Assembly (NCBI GenBank): GCA_014729455.1
Contig: WJJW01000416.1
Coordinates: forward strand, 1-6,687
DNA: 6,687 nt
Direction: 5' to 3'
DNA from: Candidatus Eiseniibacteriota bacterium
GTDB taxonomy: Bacteria > Eisenbacteria > RBG-16-71-46 > CAIMUX01 > VGJL01
Shown here: positions 1 to 6,146 of the stretch, one piece after another
Layout of the letters: the number at the start of each line of letters is the position of its first letter
Numbering within the stretch: position 1 is the stretch's first letter
The notes under the pieces: generated by a model
Database searches by the model: none
Told to the model about the DNA's origin: nothing
Seen by the model: the letters and a program-made list of their open reading frames with translations, nothing else
Translations under genes and position numbers: made by a program

Positions 1-1776
1 GACGATCACCGCCCGGTAGATCTCATCGACGTAGTACTTGTTCGCGACGAGGCGGTAGAGGCCGCCGGCCCGCGCGGCGATCGCCGCCGGGAGGTCCGGC
101 CTCCGGACGTAGAGGAACCAGCCGAGGCCGATCCCGAGGATCGCGATCCCCAGCGAGGCGAGCATCAGCGTCCACTCGAGCGCGACGTCGTGGTGCACCT
201 CGTGCGCCGCTCCGTGGTGCCCCCCCGCGAGCGCGGGGCCGAGCCAGGCCCCGAACCGGTTCCCCCCCTCGACCAGGAACTCCGGGATGCCGAGGAACCC
301 GACGACGGCCGAGCCGATCGCCAGGATCACGAGCGGGACCGTCATCGTCGCCGGCGATTCGTGGATCTTCGCGCGCCGCTCGGGCTCGACCCTCTCCCGT
401 CCGAAGAAGACGAGGCCGACCAGCCGGGTCATGTACAGCGCCGTGATCCCCGCGGTGACGAACCCGATCGCCCAGAGCACGCCGGGAAGCCAGGGCAGGA
501 TCTCGTTCGGCCGGCTGAACGCCTCCCAGAGGATCTCGTCCTTGCTGAAGAAGCCGGCGAACGGAACGATCCCGCAGATCGCCAGCCAGCCGACCAGGAA
601 GGTCCAGCCGGTCGTCGGGATGTGCTTCAGCAGACCGCCCATCTTGCGGATGTCCTGCTCCTCGTGCAGCGCGTGGATCACCGAGCCGGCCCCGAGGAAG
701 AGCAGCGCCTTGAAGAACGCGTGGGTCACGACGTGGAACATTCCGGCGGCGAAGGCGCCGACCCCGACGGCGAGGAACATGTAGCCGAGCTGGCTGACCG
801 TCGAGTAGGCGAGGACCTTCTTGATGTCGTTCTGGGCCAGGCCGATCGTGGCGGCGAAGAGGGCCGTGAGCGCCCCGACGATCGCCACGACCGTCAACGC
901 GACCGGCGCCTCGACGAACAGGAACGACAGCCGGCTGATCATGTAGATCCCCGAGGTGACCATCGTCGCCGCATGGATCAGCGCGGAGACCGGCGTCGGA
1001 CCGGCCATCGCATCGGGGAGCCAGACATACAGCGGAAGCTGAGCCGACTTCCCCGTCGCCCCGACGAACAGCAGGAGCGAGGCGGCCAGCACCACTCCGG
1101 CGGGGAGGTGGTGCGAGGCGGCGGCGACCTCCCGGTAGGAGAGCCCGGTGGCGTGTCCGCCGGAGACGAGCGCCCAGAAGATCAGGAAGATCCCGATCAG
1201 AAACCCGAAGTCGCCGATCCGGTTGACGATGAACGCCTTGTTCCCGGCGATCGCCTTCTCCTCGTCGGTGTGCCAGAACCCGATCAGCAGATACGAGCAG
1301 AGGCCGACCCCCTCCCAGCCGATGAACATCGGGAGCAGCCCGTCGCCGAGAACGAGCAGGATCATCGAGAAGGTGAAGAGGTTCAGGAACGCGAAGTACC
1401 GAGCGTAGCCGCGATCGTGGGCGATGTACCCGAGCGAGTAGTAGTGGATCAGGGCCCCGACGCCGGTGACGAACAGGAGCATCGCCGCCGAGAGCGGATC
1501 GAAGAGCAGACCGAGATCGACCTGCAGCCGTCCCGCCCCGATCCACGCGAACAGGTGCTGCGTCATCTCGCGGGATCCCTCCGGCAGCGCCCGGAGCTGG
1601 AGGAACGCCCAGACCGTCACGAGGAACGAGGCGGTCGGAGCGAGGCACGCGACCCCTCCTGCGATCCCTTTCCCGCCCGCCGTCTCCCGATGGCTGGTCG
1701 CCATCGAGATCGCGCCGCTCACGAGCGTCCCGATCAGAGGAAAAAGGGGGATCCAGACCAGCATCCCGGATTCCAC
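1..1776 (-). CDS. nuoL: NADH-quinone oxidoreductase subunit L, 3' end cut off by window edge
   Basis: Distal antiporter-like membrane subunit (ND5/Mrp-antiporter family). 592 codons are present, open to the left edge. Key residues in view: E155 in FIGWEGVGLCSYLLIGFW (helix 5 glutamate), D189, K243 in GATGKSAQLPLYVWLPDA (helix 7 lysine), H268 in LIHAATMV, H348/H352 and K356 in HVVTHAFFKALLFLG, and K412 in AGFFSKDEIL (helix 12 lysine). A His-rich loop lies at 519-529. The last residues in view, NKYYVDEIYRAVIV, are the conserved stretch before the lateral helix and final membrane helix, so roughly 60-80 residues should be missing. Start: GTG at 1776, giving VESGMLVWIPLFPLIG, because GGGAGGGAGAG ends 6 bases before it. 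The ATG at 1764 (4 codons later) is possible but poorly spaced. Both choices keep the conserved N-terminus. Confidence 0.96.
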   Translation of the reverse strand, partial: MESGMLVWIPLFPLIGTLVSGAISMATSHRETAGGKGIAGGVACLAPTASFLVTVWAFLQLRALPEGSREMTQHLFAWIGAGRLQVDLGLLFDPLSAAMLLFVTGVGALIHYYSLGYIAHDRGYARYFAFLNLFTFSMILLVLGDGLLPMFIGWEGVGLCSYLLIGFWHTDEEKAIAGNKAFIVNRIGDFGFLIGIFLIFWALVSGGHATGLSYREVAAASHHLPAGVVLAASLLLFVGATGKSAQLPLYVWLPDAMAGPTPVSALIHAATMVTSGIYMISRLSFLFVEAPVALTVVAIVGALTALFAATIGLAQNDIKKVLAYSTVSQLGYMFLAVGVGAFAAGMFHVVTHAFFKALLFLGAGSVIHALHEEQDIRKMGGLLKHIPTTGWTFLVGWLAICGIVPFAGFFSKDEILWEAFSRPNEILPWLPGVLWAIGFVTAGITALYMTRLVGLVFFGRERVEPERRAKIHESPATMTVPLVILAIGSAVVGFLGIPEFLVEGGNRFGAWLGPALAGGHHGAAHEVHHDVALEWTLMLASLGIAILGIGLGWFLYVRRPDLPAAIAARAGGLYRLVANKYYVDEIYRAVIV

Positions 1777-1824
1777 GATCGACTCTCCCTCCCTTGTCCC
1801 GTTCCCGTCCGCCGCCCTGCGCGC
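1777..1824 (-). promoter_or_regulatory. nuoK-nuoL gap with nuoL ribosome binding site and G-run cluster
   Basis: One of the two larger gaps in the operon (48 bases). On the coding strand it is purine-rich. A very strong ribosome binding site, GGGAGGGAGAG at 1783-1793, ends 6 bases before the GTG at 1776. Four GGG runs (1804-1806, 1798-1800, 1791-1793, 1787-1789) have spacers of 3, 4 and 1 bases, which fits the G3N1-7 quadruplex rule, and two of these runs are the ribosome binding site itself. A fifth GGG lies at 1815-1817. No inverted repeat or U-run typical of a terminator is seen. Confidence 0.6.
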
Positions 1825-2133
1825 CTACTCGTTCAGCGCGGTCATGTCGTCGAGATCGACCGTCTGCCGGTTGCGGAAGATCCCGACCAGGATCGCCAGG
1901 CCGATCGCCGCCTCGACCGCGGCGATCGCGATGACGAAGATCACCACGACGTGCCCGTCCACCTGTCCCCAGCGTCGCGCGAAGGCGGCGAAGGCGAGGT
2001 TCGCCGCGTTCAGCATCAGCTCGATCGACATCAGGACGATCAGGGCGTTCTTCCGCGAAAGCACCCCGAGCGCTCCGATGAAGAAGAGGACCACCGAGAG
2101 CCCGATGTAGTGGCCCAGCGTGACCTCGCCCAT
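1825..2133 (-). CDS. nuoK: NADH-quinone oxidoreductase subunit K
   Basis: Small membrane-arm subunit (ND4L family) in the chain of charged residues between the quinone chamber and the antiporter-like subunits. It has 102 residues, close to the 100 of E. coli. Three helices are clear: about 5-25, 29-51 and 61-86. The two membrane glutamates known to matter in this family are present, E38 in LMSIELMLNAANLAF (E36 in E. coli) and E74 in IAAVEAAIGLAI (E72 in E. coli). ATG at 2133, with a strong GGGGAGG six bases upstream inside the end of nuoJ. The C-terminus is DLDDMTALNE and TAG. It lies 2 bases after nuoJ and 48 bases before nuoL. Confidence 0.97.
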   Translation of the reverse strand: MGEVTLGHYIGLSVVLFFIGALGVLSRKNALIVLMSIELMLNAANLAFAAFARRWGQVDGHVVVIFVIAIAAVEAAIGLAILVGIFRNRQTVDLDDMTALNE

Positions 2134-2135
2134 CC

Positions 2136-2630
2136 TCAGCCTCCCCTCTTCGCCAGCACCACCGCGCCCAGGATCCCGACCAGGAGGATCAGACCGAGGA
2201 TCTCGAACTGGACCAGGTAGGGACCGAAGAGCAGGCGGGAGACGTCGGTCACGGTCCCGAACGACGCGTGGACCGGCTCCCGAAGACCGGTCAGGCCGCG
2301 CACGCCCCGGAGGACCGCGACGCAGGCGACGAGGCAGATCGCCGCGGAGACGCCGAAGCGGCCCCAGCGGATCTTCATCTCGCCGAGGCGGCGATCGTCC
2401 AGGTCGAGGAGCATGATCACGAAGACGATCAGCACGATGATCGCCCCCGCGTAGACCAGGAGCTGCAGGATGAACAGCAGATGCGCGCTCAGCATCGCGA
2501 AGAGCCCGGCGATCGCGATCAGCACGAGACCGAGGGCGAGCGCGCTCGCCAGCGGGTTGCGACCGGTGATCACCACCAGTCCGCCGACCACGCTGAGCCC
2601 CGCCAGGATCCAGAACAGGACTGCGTCCAC
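2136..2630 (-). CDS. nuoJ: NADH-quinone oxidoreductase subunit J
   Basis: Membrane-arm subunit (ND6 family), 164 residues against 184 in E. coli. Five hydrophobic helices by eye: about 3-22, 28-48, 51-75, 92-110 and 139-160. The third holds the family signature, here LQLLVYAGAIIVLIVFVIML (55-74). This is the helix that carries a pi-bulge and moves between complex I states in known structures. A late conserved FE pair is present (F142, E143), followed by the hydrophobic end and AKRGG. The start is GTG at 2630: the in-frame TGA at 2637-2639 (the nuoI stop, in the same frame) leaves no earlier start, and the next residues fit the family N-terminus. Only a short GAGG, 4 bases upstream, is seen as ribosome binding site, so coupling to nuoI is likely. 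TGA stop, 2 bases before nuoK. Confidence 0.95.
   Translation of the reverse strand: MDAVLFWILAGLSVVGGLVVITGRNPLASALALGLVLIAIAGLFAMLSAHLLFILQLLVYAGAIIVLIVFVIMLLDLDDRRLGEMKIRWGRFGVSAAICLVACVAVLRGVRGLTGLREPVHASFGTVTDVSRLLFGPYLVQFEILGLILLVGILGAVVLAKRGG
2140..2146 (-). promoter_or_regulatory. nuoK ribosome binding site
   Basis: GGGGAGG on the coding strand, 6 bases before the nuoK ATG at 2133 and lying within the last codons of nuoJ. It is an ideal spacing and fixes the nuoK start. Confidence 0.8.
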
Positions 2631-2636
2631 GTCACC

Positions 2637-3245
2637 TCACCACGAAGAGGGGACCGGAGGCCGTTCCCGACGCCGGTACCCGTCCCGGGTCTCCTCCGGC
2701 GTGTCGGGCGGAGAGGAGAGGTCCTCGTCCTCCTCGACCGGCTCCGGCCTTCCCCGCTTCTTCTTCCACTCCTCCCCCGAACCACGGAGCAGGAAGTCCA
2801 TGTGGAAAATGAAATCGTCCCGGTTGTCGCTGACGATCGAGACTTCCCCCGTGTCCATCCGGATCGCATCTTCCGGACACGCCTCCACGCAGTAACCGCA
2901 GAAGACGCAGCGCAGCATGTCGATGTCGAACGCCTTGGGGACCTTCTCGATCGTCGGTTCCGGCGACTCCTCCGCCTCGATGTGGATGCAACGCGCAGGG
3001 CAGGCGGTGGCGCACATGTAGCACGCGACGCACTTCGGCGAGCCGTCCTCCCGGACCGTCAGCCGGTGACGCCCCTTGATCCGGACCGGCAGGTGCTTCG
3101 GCTCCTCCGGCCACTGGACCGTGGGCATCTCCCTCTGGCGGAACAGGTTGCGGATCATGTGCCGCATCGTGACCACCATCCCCCGGGCGATCTCCCACAG
3201 GTAGATCCGTTCGTACCATCGCAGCCGAGGACTGGGAACCTTCAT
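2637..3245 (-). CDS. nuoI: NADH-quinone oxidoreductase subunit I, two 4Fe-4S clusters
   Basis: Peripheral-arm ferredoxin-like subunit holding clusters N6a and N6b, which pass electrons towards N2 and quinone. Seen: an N-terminal amphipathic segment (residues 10-35) that in this family lies along the membrane; a first motif with C72, C75, C78, C82 followed by P (KCVACYMCATACPA); and a second with C113, C116, C119, C123 followed by P (CVFCGYCVEACPEDAI). All eight ligands are present. After the conserved DFIFHMDFLL (144-153) comes a tail of about 48 residues, strongly charged and Pro-rich, ending PVPSSW. It matches nothing I recognise. At 202 residues the protein is longer than the 180-residue E. 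coli NuoI, mostly because of this tail. ATG at 3245, with GGGAGA 7 bases upstream lying within the last nuoH codons. TGA stop, 6 bases before nuoJ. Confidence 0.97.
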   Translation of the reverse strand: MKVPSPRLRWYERIYLWEIARGMVVTMRHMIRNLFRQREMPTVQWPEEPKHLPVRIKGRHRLTVREDGSPKCVACYMCATACPARCIHIEAEESPEPTIEKVPKAFDIDMLRCVFCGYCVEACPEDAIRMDTGEVSIVSDNRDDFIFHMDFLLRGSGEEWKKKRGRPEPVEEDEDLSSPPDTPEETRDGYRRRERPPVPSSW

Positions 3246-3249
3246 CGAT

Positions 3250-4527
3250 CTATCTCCCGAGCCAGCGCAGGACCACCGCCGTCACGGCGATGTTCAGCAG
3301 CGCCAGCGGCAACAGGCTCTTCCATCCCAGGTTCATGAGCTGGTCGTACCGGAACCGCGGCAGCGTCCAGCGGATCCAGATGAAGAGGAAGGCGAAGAAC
3401 GTCACCTTCCCCAGAAACGCTCCGAATTGCGCCACGCGCGCGAAGATCTGGCTGCTCAGCCCTTCCAGCGGGTTGGCCAGGACCACGATCGCGACCAGCA
3501 CGGCCAGCGCCGCCTGCAGGAGCAGGACGACCGTCCAGAAGTCCCCTTCGCGGCGGCGAGCGTCGGTGTAGAGCTGCTTCAGCCGGTGCGACCACCGGAC
3601 GCTGGCCATCGCGAGGGCCAGGGAGAGCAGAAGCACGCCCGCGCAGGTGACGAGCAGCACGCTCGTCGCGTTCGCCTCGAGAACCGGCGTAGGCAGCCAG
3701 GGGATCTGCCATCCTCCGAAGAACAGCGTGACGGTCAGCGCCGCCGAGACGACGACGTTGACGTACTCGGCCATGAAGAAGAGCGCGAACTTCAAGCTCG
3801 AGTACTCGACGTGGTAGCCGATGATCTCGCTCTCCCCCTCGGGGAGATCGAACGGCGTGCGGTTCGTCTCCGCCACCGCCGCGGTCATGAACAGGAGCGC
3901 CGCCAGCGGCTGGACGACGACCCCCCATTTCGGCAGGAACCCGCCGACGAGCTCTCCCTGCTGGCGGACCATCTCGTTGAGATCCAGCGTCCCGTAGACC
4001 AGCAGCACGCCGATCACCGAGAGCCCGAGCGCCAGCTCGTAGCTGATCATCTGCGCGGAGGAACGCATCCCGCCCAGCAGCGCGTACCGGTTGTTCGATC
4101 CCCAGCCGGCCAGGATCATCGCCAGCGTCCCGATCGTCGTCACCGCGAAGATCCAGATCAACCCGGCGTCGATCTTCAAGCCCTGCCAGTGCAGCAGGTG
4201 GCCGCCGACCTCCAGGTCGTCGGCGATCGGGATCACGATGAAGGTCAGAAGCGCGATCATCATCGAGAGGAACGGGGCCAGCGTGTAGTAGAACCGGTTG
4301 ACCTGAGGCGGGGTCACGTCCTCCTTGAAGATCAGCTTGAGCACGTCGGCGATCGTGTGGATCAGTCCGCCCATCCGGATCCCGAGGACCGCGGCCCGGT
4401 TCGGCCCGGTGCGGTCCTGCATGTAGGCCGAGCCCTTCCGCTCGAACCAGACCATCACCGGAACCAGCGACAGCGACAGGATCCAGACCAGAACGACCGT
4501 CCCCGCGTGAGCCAGAAACGTCGGCAT
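3250..4527 (-). CDS. nuoH: NADH-quinone oxidoreductase subunit H, long form (425 aa)
   Basis: Membrane subunit (ND1/Nqo8 family) that joins the peripheral arm to the membrane arm and forms much of the quinone chamber. Seen: N-terminal helix, then ERKGSAYMQDRTGPNRA (29-45), HTIADVLKLIFKED (57-70), SYELALGLSVIG (162-173), and the acidic loop AETNRTPFDLPEGESEI (219-235) followed by GYHVEYSS, and the late motif RWTLPRFRYDQLMNLGWK (386-403). Likely core helices by eye are near 8-28, 80-101, 122-141, 158-181, 202-218, 247-272, 371-390 and 402-423. Extra hydrophobic stretches at about 286-308 and 331-352 lie in a segment that is only a short loop in the 325-residue E. coli protein. ATG start at 4527, 6 bases after the nuoG stop. 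The ribosome binding site is weak (AGAAGG about 11 bases upstream, G-rich spacer), which suggests coupling to nuoG translation. TAG stop, 4 bases before nuoI. Confidence 0.97.
   Translation of the reverse strand: MPTFLAHAGTVVLVWILSLSLVPVMVWFERKGSAYMQDRTGPNRAAVLGIRMGGLIHTIADVLKLIFKEDVTPPQVNRFYYTLAPFLSMMIALLTFIVIPIADDLEVGGHLLHWQGLKIDAGLIWIFAVTTIGTLAMILAGWGSNNRYALLGGMRSSAQMISYELALGLSVIGVLLVYGTLDLNEMVRQQGELVGGFLPKWGVVVQPLAALLFMTAAVAETNRTPFDLPEGESEIIGYHVEYSSLKFALFFMAEYVNVVVSAALTVTLFFGGWQIPWLPTPVLEANATSVLLVTCAGVLLLSLALAMASVRWSHRLKQLYTDARRREGDFWTVVLLLQAALAVLVAIVVLANPLEGLSSQIFARVAQFGAFLGKVTFFAFLFIWIRWTLPRFRYDQLMNLGWKSLLPLALLNIAVTAVVLRWLGR
3253..3258 (-). promoter_or_regulatory. nuoI ribosome binding site
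   Basis: GGGAGA on the coding strand, 7 bases before the nuoI ATG at 3245. It overlaps the final Gly-Arg codons of nuoH, so ribosomes finishing nuoH would expose or reuse it. Confidence 0.75.
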
Positions 4528-4533
4528 ACCCCG

Positions 4534-6108
4534 CTAACCCTTCTCCACCGTCGCGCCGGACGCCTCACGGACCGACCGGATCGGCAGACCGTGATCCCCC
4601 AGCGCGGTCGGGCTCATCCCCTCGAGCTCCGGCACCTCGACCGCCATCTCCTTCCAGACGTGGTTCAGGTTCACCCAGCCGAACTCGGTCCCGAGCCCGG
4701 CGGCGATCCGCCGCAACAGCTCCATCACGGTCAGGGCGTCCCCCAGCGCCGGCTTCGCCTTGCGGAACCGCTGCACCCGTCCCTGGAAGTTCACGAACGT
4801 CCCGTCGCACTCCGGGTGCGGGGCGACCGGATGGACCAGCGCGGCCCGCTTCGTCGTCTCGTCGAGGTTCGTCGCCAGCGCGATCACCGTCTCGAACCGC
4901 TCGAGCCGCTTCCCCGCCTCGGGAGACGGGCCGGCGAGATCGTTCTGCACGACGATCGCCAGCGGACCGCCCCGCTCGAGCTCGCTCCCCAGATCATCGG
5001 TCCAGATTCCCAGCATCTCGCAGCCGCGCCGGTTCGGATGCGGATCCGCCTTGCGGAGGATCTCGTCCTCCACGAACGGGGGAGCGAAGCTCCCCGCCCG
5101 CACGCGGTCGGTTCCGAGGATCTCGCGGGCGAACTTCCGGGCGGCGTAGAGCGATTCGGTCGACATCTCGGGCGAGAGGATCATCGCGATCCCCGCCGGA
5201 TCCCGCTCGCGCGCCTTCCGCACGGCGTCGATGATCTTCTCGATCGCCTCGCTGTGCGGGATCTCCTCGCCGCCGGCGAGCGGAGCCTCGCAGCGGGACT
5301 CGTTGAAGACGTGGAAGCTGGACCGGCCGTCGTCGCACATCCACCAGCGGTTGACCTCCTGGTTCTCCCGCGGGCGGTACCGGTAGATCGTCCCTTCGCT
5401 CTGCTCGAGATGGATGTTGCAGCCCCGGCTGCAGCCGGAGCAGATCGAGCGCGTCGTCTCCAGGAACCAGACCCGGCACTTGAAGCGGAACTGGCTGCTG
5501 GTGAGCGCGCCGACCGGACAGAGATCGACCGTGTTCAGGCTGTACGGGTTGTCGAGCGGTCGACCCGGATGCACCGTGATCTCGCTGTGATGGCCACGGT
5601 TGACGATCCGGAGCTCCCCCGTGCCGGTGACGTCGTCGCAGAAGCGGACGCAGCGGGTGCACAGGACGCACCGCTCCGCGTCCAGCGTCACGCGCGCCCC
5701 GACCGGCACCGCCTTGCGCTTGTGCACCTTCGGCAGGTCGAGCCGGCTCTCGTACTGGCCGTGCCGCATGTAGAAGTCCTGGAGCAGGCACTCGCCGGAC
5801 TGGTCGCAGATCGGGCAGTCGAGGGGATGGTTCAGGAAGAAGAACTCCAGGACGGCGCGCCGCAGCTCCTTGATCCGGTCGGTGTCGGTGCGAACGCTGA
5901 GCCCCTCGCGGACGAACGTGTTGCAGGCGATCTGGGGCTTCGGCGTCCCCTCGACCTCGATCAGGCAGAGGCGGCAGTTGCCGTCGACGCCGAGGCCGGG
6001 GTGGTAGCAGAAATGGGGGATCTCGATCCCCATCCCCTTCGCGACCTGGATCAGGTTCTGCCCGTCCGGGGCGTCGACCTCGACTCCGTTGACCGTGATC
6101 TTCGGCAT
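4534..6108 (-). CDS. nuoG: NADH-quinone oxidoreductase subunit G, compact form (524 aa)
   Basis: Peripheral-arm iron-sulfur subunit that carries electrons from NuoF towards NuoI. Seen in order: an N-terminal 2Fe-2S ferredoxin fold with C34, C45, C48 and C62 (N1b); the His-Cys motif H94, C98, C101, C107 (N5); C147, C150, C153 with C197 in DLCPVGALTS (N4); and C223, C226, C230 with C258 (the extra N7 set, found in only some bacteria). The remainder, about residues 265-524, is a shortened remnant of the molybdopterin-oxidoreductase-like domain that still contains the late-domain motif DGTFVNFQGRVQRF (435-448). The family is usually about 680-910 residues, so this copy is short without a visible frameshift. 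Start: ATG at 6108, because MPKITVNGVEVDAPDGQ aligns with the family N-terminus. An in-frame ATG at 6213 would overlap nuoF by 67 bases and add a non-conserved leader. Upstream, GAGG sits 10 bases before the ATG and GGGAG abuts it. The TAG stop is 6 bases before nuoH. Confidence 0.96.
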   Translation of the reverse strand: MPKITVNGVEVDAPDGQNLIQVAKGMGIEIPHFCYHPGLGVDGNCRLCLIEVEGTPKPQIACNTFVREGLSVRTDTDRIKELRRAVLEFFFLNHPLDCPICDQSGECLLQDFYMRHGQYESRLDLPKVHKRKAVPVGARVTLDAERCVLCTRCVRFCDDVTGTGELRIVNRGHHSEITVHPGRPLDNPYSLNTVDLCPVGALTSSQFRFKCRVWFLETTRSICSGCSRGCNIHLEQSEGTIYRYRPRENQEVNRWWMCDDGRSSFHVFNESRCEAPLAGGEEIPHSEAIEKIIDAVRKARERDPAGIAMILSPEMSTESLYAARKFAREILGTDRVRAGSFAPPFVEDEILRKADPHPNRRGCEMLGIWTDDLGSELERGGPLAIVVQNDLAGPSPEAGKRLERFETVIALATNLDETTKRAALVHPVAPHPECDGTFVNFQGRVQRFRKAKPALGDALTVMELLRRIAAGLGTEFGWVNLNHVWKEMAVEVPELEGMSPTALGDHGLPIRSVREASGATVEKG

Positions 6109-6146
6109 CTCCCTGGTTCCTCGCTTCTCGACCTTCGACCGGTCTT
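6109..6146 (-). other. nuoF-nuoG gap
   Basis: 38 bases between the nuoF TAG and the nuoG ATG. The coding strand holds GAGG 10 bases before the ATG and GGGAG directly against it, so the ribosome binding site is oddly spaced. An 8-base palindrome GACCGGTC near the nuoF end and a 4-base stem partner are too weak to call a terminator. Nothing else is seen. Confidence 0.6.

Noticed and set aside
23..1648. A 541-codon minus-strand frame within nuoL
   Set aside because: It is a shifted frame of nuoL. The true frame contains the NuoL helices and all key charged residues, while this one is Arg/Gly/Pro-rich and featureless.
190..2220. A 676-codon open frame on the plus strand, opposite nuoL, nuoK and nuoJ
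   Set aside because: Same pattern: Arg/Asp/Glu/Pro-rich, no recognisable motif, crosses gene boundaries, and lies opposite genes with all expected functional residues.
6109..6146. Possible terminator or hairpin between nuoF and nuoG
   Set aside because: Only a short palindrome and a 4-base stem, no U-run, and it sits in the middle of an operon whose order is conserved.
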